Source: Cytidiella melzeri
Lineage: Eukaryota > Basidiomycota > Agaricomycetes > Polyporales > Irpicaceae
DNA length: 64,000 nt
Assembly (NCBI GenBank): GCA_022592445.1
Contig: JABYQR010000202.1
Location: 19,033-83,032 of the forward strand
Direction: 5' to 3'
Shown here: piece after piece, positions 44,086-52,833 of the stretch
How positions within the stretch are numbered: position 1 is the first letter of the stretch
How the letters are laid out: each line of letters starts with the position of its first letter
Translations under genes and position numbers: made by a program
Notes under the pieces: generated by a model
Database searches by the model: none
Seen by the model: the letters and a program-made list of their open reading frames with translations, nothing else
Told to the model about the DNA's origin: nothing

Positions 44086-47000
44086 TTAGGGCCCGTCGAA
44101 GCGAACCATAAACTTTGCAACTCTGTGGTCACCACGACGCATGTAGTCGCGTCTTCGATGAAAGGTGCACAGAAGGACCTTGTCGCCTACGGCGTAGACA
44201 ATCTCAGGATGTCGGTGTTTGTTCGCGTGGTACGTCTGATTGACTTTGGCTAACAGCATGTTGTCCTGCGCTTCCATAACGTCGGTTTCGAGACGGGAGA
44301 TCATTTCCTTAGCGTCGAAAGCTTCTCTGCCCACAGATTTAGCGCATTCTTTAGTGGTATGGAGGGAGATGGGAGGAATGATACGAGGTGAGCGACCATA
44401 ACGGATTTGAAAAGGTGAAAAGCCGGACGAAGCATTAATGGTGTTCATGTAATTGAATCGAACAATTGGCAGTGCGCGAACCCATCCCTTCTGGTTTCTC
44501 TCAACGTGGAAGCGGAGGGCCTGGATGATCGTCTTATTGGATCGTTCGCTCGCGCCGTCGGTTTCCGGATGGTACGAAGTGGACATTTTCAGCTCCACAC
44601 CGGTGAGTTTCGTCAGAGCCTTCCAAAACCGCGACATGAAAAGCTTATCGCGGTCTGAGACGATGTCGGACGGCAGGCCGTTCTCACAGTACCAATGGTG
44701 GAAAAAAATCAGAGCAAAATCTTCGGCTGTGATGTCCGTGTTCGCAGCGACGATGCGTATATCGGAGTTCAGGCGACAGGTCATTGATACGATGCAGTTA
44801 AAACCGTCGTCTATTGGCAGAGGACCAATGAAATCGATTGCCACGCTCTCGCAACGTCCGTCAGGTACCGGCAAGGGATGTAGAGGTCCGACAGGTTTAC
44901 GGTTGGAAGATTTGTTGCGTTGGCACTGTTCACAAGCAGGTATGTATAACTCTTCAATCTCCTTCCTCATATGGGGCCAATAATAGCTGGATCGCAGCGC
45001 GGCGTATGACTTATCGCAGCCGAAGTGTCCTAAGGAGTCATGGGCTAGTCGGAAAAGACGTTCGCGTAGGTGTCGTACGCGCGGTATCACCAGACGATCT
45101 GCGACGAACAGCAGTCGGTTTCGGACGATGAAACCAGCATTGGTACGTCCCTCTAAGAGGTTGTTTCGCAAGGCGGCTGTGGATGAACATGTTCGATGTG
45201 CCTCGTTCACGAGAGCCTTTGTAGGTTGGTCCCAGATTGCGTCGAGAACGCGAGAAGTCCAGGAGTCTTCGGCGTATCCTACGATGAGGTCTTCAATCCA
45301 AGCCTGTTCGGACGTGATTTCAAAGTGACTCAAGGCGCCAACTCGCGAGTGACAGTCCTCCGGAGGTGCAGGGTTGGAGATCGCAGGAGGTGTTGATTCG
45401 GGTGAGGTGTCACGAATGCGAGATAAGGCATCAGCGGGTGCGTTATCTTTACCAGCAATGTATGAAATACGGTAATCATATTGGCTCAAAAACTCTTGCC
45501 ATCGACATTGTCGGCGAGAGAGGTTTGCCTGGGTGTCGAAGTTAATCAGCGTTTTGTGGTCGGTGAAGATTTCGAACGGAACACCCAGAAGGTCAACGCG
45601 CCACTTCCGTAGTGCACGGATGATCGCTAGCAGCTCCTTCTCGTGGACAGGGTAGTTGAGTTCTGCGCCTTTAAATGATTGGCTTTCAAACGCGACAGGA
45701 CGAGCAGATTCGAACGTCTCGCCATATGATAGGACCGCACCGGAACAGTAGTCGGATGCATCACATGCCACGAAGATTTTGTTGGAACCCATGTTTTCGT
45801 GGTCGATAACGGTGAGGCACTCGCTAGAAGTTACCAGTCGCTTCACTCCGTCAAACGCGAGCTGATGGCGATCGTTCCAGACAAAATGCTTTTCGGCCTC
45901 GCTAGTCGTGAGTTGATTAAGCACGTGCGTATGTTCCGCGAGGGCTGGCAAAAACGACGCGATGTAACGTACCAGGCCCAGGAAGGAGAGCACATCCGAG
46001 GAGGAGCGCGGAGTAGGCCAAGAGAGGACCTTGTCAATTTTCTTCGGATCGGCTTCAACACCGCGGCGCGATATGCGATGGCCAAGGAAGTCAAGTTCGA
46101 TGCAGAATAAATTGGTCTTTTTGGGTGAGCAGTATAATGAATGTTTTCTCAGGGCCTGCAGTACAGCGGTGACGTTGCGGCGGTGTTCCTCAATAGACTC
46201 AGACCAAATGATGATGTCGTCGAGATAGACATGGCAGATGGTTCCGATGAATTCACGAAGGGCGGAAAACATACGGCGCTGGTGTGTTGCAGGTGCGTTC
46301 CGGCAACCTTGCGGCATAACCGTCCACTCATACAACCCGAATGGTGTGGTGACCGCGGTGTAGGGAATATCGTCGGGGTGTACGGGTGTTTGAAAGAACG
46401 AATTTGTCATGTCTATCTTAGCCCAAAATTTTCCTTTTCCGCAGTCAGATAATATGTCACTTATGCGCGGGAGGGGATGAACATCTGGCACAGTGTTTGC
46501 GTTCAGAGCGCGGTAGTCGTTGACCCAGCGAGGTAGCGCAGCAGGGTCTGATTTCGGTATGAGAAATGCGGGTGACGCGTAAGGGCTTGATGACGGTCGG
46601 ATGCGACCAGCGTCGAGGTGTTGTGTAAGCAATGTACGCCAAGCTTCGCGGTACTTCTTAGGGCACTCGTACTGTCGTTTCGCAATCATGACGTCTGGAT
46701 CCTTGAGTCGGAAGCGATGGTAAACATCAGTCGGCATATCAGAGATGTGGGGAATGTCGTCTGGAAACAGGTCTGCAAACCGGAGGCGCATGCGATCGTT
46801 CTCAACCTTCAGGGAAGCGAGTAGTGAGAGGTCATCAATGCGGTCGTGGATCGCACCAAGAACTTGTGCGAGGTGAGCAACTCTGTTTGCAGACGACGAG
46901 TTGTCAGGCGTTCGTGTTGTTTCAAGTAATAATTCACGCATGGTGTCGCGGTAAGCAGTTCGGGTGAGGTTGTGTTGTAGTGTGCATATTTCATTCGCAT

Positions 47001-48312
47001 CCGCGACCTGCGATGCAAGAATGTCACGGCGCTGACGAGGGGAACGATGGTCGACATTGTTTGGTGTAGTGGGCGGCGGTGTGAACATGATATCAAGACC
47101 GTCATGTTGTTGTATGATAGTAGAGCGGACGGGATCAATAGAACAACGATTGGTTGTATAAAACGGGAGTCCAAGAATGACAGGCACGAAAAGGCCTTTA
47201 ATGACGATAGCTCTACAAGTACGAGACGTCCACGATTGTTGCGAATTTGAGACCTTGAACTTAATCCATTCTGTTGCTATTTGTGATTCACCCCCCCATG
47301 CTGCTCCGAAAGTCTTAGAATGCGGAAGTTGCCTACGACGGAGGCCAAGTTTGGTTACAAGCGCGTCGTCAACTAAGATAGCGGGAGCGCCGGAATCAAT
47401 CAGCATTCGTACTGGGGAAGTGAGGGTGGAAGGGGAATGGACGAGAGCGTCCCAATAGATGTGTCGGCAAGTGAACGGAGGGACGTACTCGGCGTCTTCG
47501 TCGGTGGTATCACCAGCGTCCAGAACGGAGCTGAATCGCGCCGGCGGAGAAGAGTTATAGTTGAAGGCGCCGACAGGCAACAGGTCGTCGTCAGAGAGGT
47601 CGTTCACCACCGCGACGCGAGTGTTGCGCGAGGTGGAAGTAGTAGTAGTTGCCGTAGAAGACCCAGCGGCGGGGGGTGTCCAGGTGGCAGGTACAAGGGT
47701 CTTGTAGGAGGCCGCGTCTGGGAAGTCGTTTGGGCAATCTGCGGTGTAATGGTTGACATGTGCTCGTCGACACTTGAAACAACCCTTATTGTGGCTGAGG
47801 TAGCTCCGTTCGGTTTCCGTGAGCTTCGGTAGCTTGAGTCGTTTACCAGTTCCAGACCCAGCAGCAGAATTGTCCGAGATGCGAGAAGCAAGCGCGGGCT
47901 TAGCGTCGCTGATCCTCGAAGCCAAGGGAGGTTTATGTGCAGTGGTGGACGGAGTAGTGTAGCGACGCGTGGCGACAGCTAAGTCGCGAAGGAAGGCGCG
48001 CCGTTTCTCGTCCTCGATGGAAAGGCCGTCCTTGAGTAGTTGGTACGTCGTGAGGGCCTTCCCTTCGCTAGAGCAATAGTCGCGCAGTTTCTGGCAGACA
48101 TGTGTCGTTAGGTGTGAGCGAAGTTCGGCGTCTTCCATAAATTCGGCGGTGTCGGTGAGCAAGGTGTTGGTGCGTTCGAGATGTTCCACCCAGCTGTCGA
48201 AACAGTCGCTGTCGGTCATGAAGGCTTGCTTGATCTGGACTTTGATCTTGTCAGACCAATTGCGCTTGAACCAGCGCGCGCGAAACTCATTCGAGAAGTC
48301 TTCGAATGTCAT
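44086..48312 (-). CDS. Chromovirus Gag-Pol polyprotein frame
   Basis: 1408 codons from the first internal ATG. The frame is open further upstream, to the C7 run at about 48490. Retrotransposon gag domain at residues 1-115 (MTFEDFSNEFRARWF...), zinc knuckle CFKCRRAHVNHYTADC at 178-193, aspartic protease LIDSGA at about 304-309, reverse transcriptase about 540-720 with YLDD at 696-699, RNase H about 810-930 (ACDASDY, ELLAIIRAL, TDHKTL), integrase zinc finger HDSLGHFGC...CEQCQRNK, then the DDE core (AIDFIGPLP, VSDRDKLF, YHPETDGASERSN). No internal stops until 44086. All catalytic motifs appear intact. Confidence 0.93.
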   Translation of the reverse strand: MTFEDFSNEFRARWFKRNWSDKIKVQIKQAFMTDSDCFDSWVEHLERTNTLLTDTAEFMEDAELRSHLTTHVCQKLRDYCSSEGKALTTYQLLKDGLSIEDEKRRAFLRDLAVATRRYTTPSTTAHKPPLASRISDAKPALASRISDNSAAGSGTGKRLKLPKLTETERSYLSHNKGCFKCRRAHVNHYTADCPNDFPDAASYKTLVPATWTPPAAGSSTATTTTSTSRNTRVAVVNDLSDDDLLPVGAFNYNSSPPARFSSVLDAGDTTDEDAEYVPPFTCRHIYWDALVHSPSTLTSPVRMLIDSGAPAILVDDALVTKLGLRRRQLPHSKTFGAAWGGESQIATEWIKFKVSNSQQSWTSRTCRAIVIKGLFVPVILGLPFYTTNRCSIDPVRSTIIQQHDGLDIMFTPPPTTPNNVDHRSPRQRRDILASQVADANEICTLQHNLTRTAYRDTMRELLLETTRTPDNSSSANRVAHLAQVLGAIHDRIDDLSLLASLKVENDRMRLRFADLFPDDIPHISDMPTDVYHRFRLKDPDVMIAKRQYECPKKYREAWRTLLTQHLDAGRIRPSSSPYASPAFLIPKSDPAALPRWVNDYRALNANTVPDVHPLPRISDILSDCGKGKFWAKIDMTNSFFQTPVHPDDIPYTAVTTPFGLYEWTVMPQGCRNAPATHQRRMFSALREFIGTICHVYLDDIIIWSESIEEHRRNVTAVLQALRKHSLYCSPKKTNLFCIELDFLGHRISRRGVEADPKKIDKVLSWPTPRSSSDVLSFLGLVRYIASFLPALAEHTHVLNQLTTSEAEKHFVWNDRHQLAFDGVKRLVTSSECLTVIDHENMGSNKIFVACDASDYCSGAVLSYGETFESARPVAFESQSFKGAELNYPVHEKELLAIIRALRKWRVDLLGVPFEIFTDHKTLINFDTQANLSRRQCRWQEFLSQYDYRISYIAGKDNAPADALSRIRDTSPESTPPAISNPAPPEDCHSRVGALSHFEITSEQAWIEDLIVGYAEDSWTSRVLDAIWDQPTKALVNEAHRTCSSTAALRNNLLEGRTNAGFIVRNRLLFVADRLVIPRVRHLRERLFRLAHDSLGHFGCDKSYAALRSSYYWPHMRKEIEELYIPACEQCQRNKSSNRKPVGPLHPLPVPDGRCESVAIDFIGPLPIDDGFNCIVSMTCRLNSDIRIVAANTDITAEDFALIFFHHWYCENGLPSDIVSDRDKLFMSRFWKALTKLTGVELKMSTSYHPETDGASERSNKTIIQALRFHVERNQKGWVRALPIVRFNYMNTINASSGFSPFQIRYGRSPRIIPPISLHTTKECAKSVGREAFDAKEMISRLETDVMEAQDNMLLAKVNQTYHANKHRHPEIVYAVGDKVLLCTFHRRRDYMRRGDHRVAKFMVRFDGP

Positions 48313-48482
48313 GGACTGTAGGCGCTTTTTGTGAGTGAAGTACCAGGTCGCTATGAGAGGATCTGCAAATGAGGGACCGACTGCGATGACTTTCTTGTCC
48401 TCGTCGGTCTTCTTCGCGTCGAAGAAGAAACCGCAGAGTATTTGGAAGGAGAGCCATGTTTCTGGAGTGACCGTGCCGGCCG

Positions 48483-49169
48483 TTAAGACGGGGGGGTCTT
48501 GTTTGTAGTGTTGTTGATGACGGTAGCGAATTGGGCTCTGTCGGACTGCATGGTGGGCAGAGAGTGGTATATTACGTAATGTTCGTTGTCTTCTGAGTCG
48601 GTCGAATGCGCGGATGGCGAGGATGGTGGAGACGGTGGAGACGGCGATGTGGGTGATGGGGGTGTTCGACCGCGAGAAGAAGGTGGGGAGGGTTCGCGAG
48701 TAGGTGGAGGGTTAGGTGGTAAGGAAGCACCTGGACCCGCGTTGAAGGGATCTGGAAACAGTAGTTGTCTGGTGTGACTGTCGGATGTGTGAACCAGTAC
48801 GTAGCCCGATCCGTCGAGGCTATCCGATGGATGATCAATATTGGGCGGCGTCGTAGTGTCTATGAGCGCTTCGGGAAGGTATTCGTCCGCGAAAGGCAGG
48901 ATATTGAAGGCTTCCTGGGTCCTTCGCGATGCGGAGCGTGTAGTAGCCAGGCTGAACGAGGGCGGCCAAGAGAATGAGGTTCTCGAAAAAAAACGGACGG
49001 CAGGAGGTGGACAGTAGGCGGAAGGGCGGTAGACGGTAGACAGTAGACAGTAGGCAGTAGACAGTTGACGGTACAGCTGTTTCGTGTGGTGTTCAAAAAA
49101 AAGTGGAATACCCGCGGCAGCGGGAAACACTCGAAAGAACAAGCACGAGATATATTGGGAAAACTTCAA
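48483..49169 (-). CDS. Chromovirus Gag 5' frame, ending at a C7 run
   Basis: The frame begins inside the 5' LTR and runs through a low-complexity leader into MQSDRAQFATVINNTTNKTPPS, then stops at 48483. The gag sequence clearly continues in the -1 frame as VLTAGTVTPETWLSFQIL. The break falls at seven C residues; the string C CCC CCG fits the X XXY YYZ slippery pattern for -1 frameshifting. A one-base loss in the homopolymer (or a sequencing error) would look the same. The natural gag start is probably MQSDRAQF. Confidence 0.7.
   Translation of the reverse strand: MKFSQYISCLFFRVFPAAAGIPLFFEHHTKQLYRQLSTAYCLLSTVYRPSAYCPPPAVRFFSRTSFSWPPSFSLATTRSASRRTQEAFNILPFADEYLPEALIDTTTPPNIDHPSDSLDGSGYVLVHTSDSHTRQLLFPDPFNAGPGASLPPNPPPTREPSPPSSRGRTPPSPTSPSPPSPPSSPSAHSTDSEDNEHYVIYHSLPTMQSDRAQFATVINNTTNKTPPS
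49014..49076. repeat. Heptanucleotide tandem repeat in the chromovirus leader
   Basis: About nine imperfect copies of GTAGACA/GTAGACG between the 5' LTR and gag. It is in a variable, probably untranslated part of the element. Confidence 0.8.
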
Positions 49170-49403
49170 CGTCGGGACGAAAGGAATCAGGTCGAGTACA
49201 GGAGTATAGGAAGATAACGTACCTTCAACGTCGGGACGAAAGGAATGAGGTCCGTCGACGCTGAAGGCAATGAGGTTTTATACATAATCAGAGCAGACGG
49301 CGGGGACGAATAAGAATGTGGGAAAAGATATGAAGACGTGTTACATAAGCTGATTGTCCAAATCTGGAAACTGTATATGTTGTAACCCACGGCCAGGGTT
49401 ACA
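49104..49403 (-). repeat. 5' LTR of the chromovirus
   Basis: 300 bp, identical by eye to 43401-43700, including the terminal inverted repeat (here 49381-49403) and the internal 20-bp direct repeats. Followed on the plus strand by the TATAG target duplication at 49404-49408. Confidence 0.95.
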
Positions 49404-50194
49404 TATAGATGGAGTATGCTCAGTCTTGGACCGAGCAGACGGATAGTTGCCGCACTGTCTTTATGTTTTGGGGGGTGCAAGACTTTCAAGTCGAGTTCGA
49501 CAGATGGGAAGTTCTCGTTGGGGGAGTGCATAAGCCATGCCGCAGGGTAAGACAGGCCCCTGGTGGACTGCACATATGCTCCGGGTCGCAACGTTACAGT
49601 CTGCAAGTGCGGACTCGGAGGACGAGCGTCCTCAAAGAGGTGGTATGTATCCAAATCATACTCGCGAAAACGATCCTCCTCCGGACCAGACGAAGGTATA
49701 CGCCACTGGCAGTCGCGAGTGGAGAGATGCTGCGCGGATGGGAACCATTTGGAGAGTACGTCGATTGCCCCAAAGTCCAGACAGGCCATGCCGTCGATTT
49801 CGACAACAGTGATATGTTTGCTGCAATTCCAAAGAAAGGCCTTGGTTTCGGCAGCAAGCATGAAGGCCGTAAGTTGTTTAATCGACATGTCATGCATTCT
49901 GAACATTCTCGGGAACTTGCAGAGGTCAGCCTCGAACCTGTTCAGCGGTTGTTGCCTACGGTAGTAAACACCGAGTCTGGATAGGTGATTTTCGCCAGAG
50001 AGGATGACCTTGCTATGCAGAGCTTTTTGAGCGCTCAACCTCCACTTGCGTGTAACGAGAGAGCATGACCGAAGTTGAGTTTCCCGCATGGTATTGGACA
50101 GCCAAGGCAGTCTGTCGACCAACCCCATGATTATGTCAATGATTTCTGCCGGACAGCGAGTGATGCCTCTCTGAAGCCAGATTACGTCAGTCAT

Positions 50195-51060
50195 AACACC
50201 ACATAAACCAGAAGCGGATTACCTGTCCGAGGGGTGGGTCGAGATAAACACTCCTGACATCGACGCTAGAACCAAAGCCTGAAGCTAGGCCGATGGACGA
50301 GTCGGACATGAGGGGGGTGGATGAGTTGCGTAGTGGACAGGTACGACCATTGGTAGGAAACCTTTATTACACCAAGCTGTGGCCGAAGGCTGTGCGCACG
50401 TGGTCGCTAATGCTGACCGGCCACAAGAGTGACCCAATGGGGTGTGGGTACACCATGGTCATGATTACGGAGAAGAAGGTACGTGCCATAAAGGCCAGGA
50501 ACGGCCACAGGAAGTGCAGCTGTGGAAGCCAGCAAGGGACGAGTATGTACGCTGCTCAAGCACGACCACCATCAATCGGCGGGCAGCGTTGTTACTGGGC
50601 CACGCAACTACAACCGGCGTGATGGGCCAGTGATACGTTCAGCCTCGGGTAGTGAAAAAGCTGTAAGGTTTTGAGCTACGCGTTCCGGGCAAGCAACAAG
50701 TAACGACGTACCGGTGGTTATAACGCCTTGCCTGCGCGCCGTATTTACATTGCTTGGTCCACAAGACACCTACACGTTACGGGGTATAGCCTGTCGCCCC
50801 ATGTCCAAGTCATTCTGGCGAGAATTGTGCTGATGTGAACACTTCATCCGTGGTTATCTTATAGGACTGTGAGCTGAATATCGTGGACGGAATAAGGGGC
50901 ATCACAGTGGACTCGGAGCGCTGGACGGAGACGACACTTAGTGACACCTGCCTGATTTGGGCAGAAGTAGTTCTAGACGCGGTAGTCTCTAGTCTGGTAC
51001 CCAGACCCTTGTTTGAAAGTTGCGAGTGCAGGGAATGACTTGGAAGGTAAACTAACTCTA
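50195..51060. other. Upstream flank of the split F-box gene, nothing recognised
   Basis: Open frames of 60-110 codons (50293-50633) show no domain. Part of this stretch may belong to the U3 end of the copia-type LTR that precedes 51287, but no boundary could be fixed. Confidence 0.35.
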
Positions 51061-51286
51061 GGAGTTAAGTGTTCGACTATATTAATTAGACGTTTAACGT
51101 ACAAGTGCCGTAGTTTGTTTCACTATTTTGTCTTCGTACTTAGCGCGCGCTTAGCGCCGTAGTTACTGTATATAAGACTTACTTTGATCAATGCACAGCT
51201 ATTGCTTTTGATCCCCAACTCTCTCTGTGACCACCACCTCAGTCTTCTCTCTCAACGCTCTCAACTCCACTGCTACCTTGTTAAAA

Positions 51287-51298
51287 GGTTATGAGCCC
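51287..51298 (+). other. Half-tRNA-Met primer binding site
   Basis: GGTTATGAGCCC pairs with GGGCTCATAACC of the initiator tRNA-Met anticodon stem-loop. This is known for copia-type elements, which prime from a cleaved tRNA. It fixes the LTR end a few bases upstream. Confidence 0.7.
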
Positions 51299-51354
51299 CG
51301 CCTAAGCTCATTATCTTCACTCTACTTCACTTTTACATCTACTCCTCTCTGTTG

Positions 51355-52833
51355 ATGAGCTCTGATCTCGCTGATCAAGCTCAACTTTGTCATTCCACTA
51401 GAGAGCGACACCAAACCAACTTCCTTAGGGGCACCAGAGCTCAACCCCGCCAAAGAACAACCACTCGCAGGACAACTCCTACCTTCACTCCTACTCCTTC
51501 TCCTGCTCCTACTACACCTCCTCCCTCGATGTCTTCCACTACTGTCATAAAAACCGATGCTCCCTCAGCTGGACCATCCAACTCTAATGTCCCTGACGTT
51601 GACCCCCAACCCAGTAACAACGACAACCACTCAGCTAGCTCTGAGGGTTGTGAAACGATTGCAGGTGCTCGTCATGTCTCCGCTCCTCCAGCTGATCGCC
51701 GTCGCACCCCCTTTGACACTCTTTGCGATGACGATTGCCATCGTCACCCTCATGGAGGAGACGATGACAGTGATGACGACTGTATGGATAAGGATGAGAG
51801 GCCTAGACAACGACGCGAGAAGCGTCCTGCTCGCCGCCCAACAACTCCCCCTCCTCCGGGCAGCTCTCCTGGTGGCTCGCCGCCGCCGCCTCTGCCTAGC
51901 TCCATAGGCACTAGGTCGACATGCGAAGTGTCGCAACTTCTGTCTGTGCCACCTGGCCACAACAACAACTTCACTATGTCGCTCAGTGACATCAACAAAG
52001 CCTTCTCCGATGTTGGCAAGCTTACTGGGGCAGACACTTGGCCAATGTGGAAATTCCGCGTCGAGACTGCCATGTCAATGATACTGGAGTTCCATACACT
52101 CCGAGGTGGCCTGACTGTTTCTCAAGAGATTACGCGGGCTGTCTTTAACGTCCTGACTGGTCACATCTCTGACTCGGTCATGGCTAACTATTTCAACGAG
52201 TACAAGCCCCACATACTCATGGATAAGCTGCGTGAACGTTACGATCCGAAGACCACTGTGTCTGACGCACACGAAATTTACCAGCTGTTCCATCTTCGTT
52301 GTCCTATCTATGAGATGGACAAGCTGCTCGACAATGCCACCAACATCCGCAGCAAGCTTATCGCTGCTGGCATCGACATCCCCAACCATATCTTCTATGC
52401 TGCCATTGTCGGGATTATTCCTCCTGCCTACGCTGCTACGTGCCAGAACTACGAGGTCGGCATGCGTTCTTCCACTCCGGCTGGAGAGAAGTTACACTAC
52501 AGGCCCAACGCGCTCATTGCTGAGCTGTGTCGCGAGTTCACCAACTGGCGACTCACACACCCCCCGAAGACTTCTGAGTCTAAGGGGCCTACCACTTTTG
52601 TCCCAAAGGACAAACCTCACGCTGATACGCCCGGAAATCGGCTAGGCGCGGAGACCCGGCAGCAGCCCGCCATTTGCGCGGCCCGCGTCATCCTGAGCGG
52701 CAAATCCCTCCACTTTCCCAGCGTCACGGGCACAAGGAGTCCACCGAGGTCACGGGGAGTTCACCAAGGATCCGAGGACTTGACAAGGAGCAGCAACGCG
52801 CCGGAAACATCCGAGGCCGAGGAATCGCACTGA
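51355..52833 (+). CDS. Copia-type Gag (UBN2-like)
   Basis: About 492 codons from ATG 51355. The first 190 residues are Pro/Thr-rich and acidic low complexity. Residues about 215-410 form the gag helical domain: KLTGADTWPMWKFRVETAM, ITRAVFNVLTGHISDSVMA, LMDKLRERYDPKTTVSDAHEI, LIAAGIDIPNHIFYAAIVGIIPP. After about residue 425 (52640) the sequence loses gag character, becomes Arg/Pro-rich, and ends without a zinc knuckle, so the frame has probably shifted or been joined to foreign DNA there. Confidence 0.75.
   Translation: MSSDLADQAQLCHSTRERHQTNFLRGTRAQPRQRTTTRRTTPTFTPTPSPAPTTPPPSMSSTTVIKTDAPSAGPSNSNVPDVDPQPSNNDNHSASSEGCETIAGARHVSAPPADRRRTPFDTLCDDDCHRHPHGGDDDSDDDCMDKDERPRQRREKRPARRPTTPPPPGSSPGGSPPPPLPSSIGTRSTCEVSQLLSVPPGHNNNFTMSLSDINKAFSDVGKLTGADTWPMWKFRVETAMSMILEFHTLRGGLTVSQEITRAVFNVLTGHISDSVMANYFNEYKPHILMDKLRERYDPKTTVSDAHEIYQLFHLRCPIYEMDKLLDNATNIRSKLIAAGIDIPNHIFYAAIVGIIPPAYAATCQNYEVGMRSSTPAGEKLHYRPNALIAELCREFTNWRLTHPPKTSESKGPTTFVPKDKPHADTPGNRLGAETRQQPAICAARVILSGKSLHFPSVTGTRSPPRSRGVHQGSEDLTRSSNAPETSEAEESH

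Larger units (their letters stand above)
43401..49403 (-). mobile_element. Full-length Ty3/gypsy chromovirus with identical LTRs
   Basis: 6003-bp element read on the minus strand. 300-bp LTRs at 49104-49403 (5') and 43401-43700 (3') are identical by eye, start TGTAAC and end TTCCA on the element strand, and are flanked by the 5-bp target duplication TATAG (43396-43400 and 49404-49408). A purine tract (GAAGGGGAAGGAG) lies directly before the 3' LTR at 43701-43713. The order gag, protease, RT, RNase H, integrase, chromodomain is that of chromoviruses. Identical LTRs mean a recent insertion. Two breaks in the reading frame are described under its coding parts. Confidence 0.96.
42838..50194 (-). 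pseudogene. F-box/LRR-like gene split by a Ty3 retrotransposon
   Basis: The 5' part (50194 down to 49409) encodes an F-box-like N-terminus (RCPAEIIDIIMGLVDRL, then TQLRSCSLVTRKWRLSAQKALHSKVIL) and an LRR-like body ending LLGPRLSILHLY. The 3' part resumes at 43395 with SPTK, a GTGAGT intron ending ACTCAG near 43295, then HPHLKFRGSPDF, FAALTLRTIN, LSLCIIINLSC, LEQVDLSLMG and a stop at 42838. The retroelement 43401-49403 lies between, in the middle of the LHLY/SPTK exon. As it stands, the 5' part would read into the LTR for about 65 foreign codons before a stop (49187). Without the element, and with one TATAG copy, the frame is continuous, so the insertion is the only visible lesion. Confidence 0.85.
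51061..52833 (+). mobile_element. Ty1/copia-type element, LTR end, primer site and gag only
   Basis: A TATA box (TATATAAG, 51169-51176) and a C/T-rich leader are followed by GGTTATGAGCCC at 51287-51298, complementary to the anticodon arm of initiator tRNA-Met, the half-tRNA primer used by copia elements. The gag frame follows. No protease, integrase or RT could be found after it, and no second LTR was identified. The left boundary is approximate. It is either a 3'-deleted copy or a gag-only non-autonomous element. Confidence 0.7.

Noticed and set aside
47437..47832. 131-codon plus-strand frame inside the chromovirus
   Set aside because: Antisense shadow of gag/protease coding sequence with no domain.
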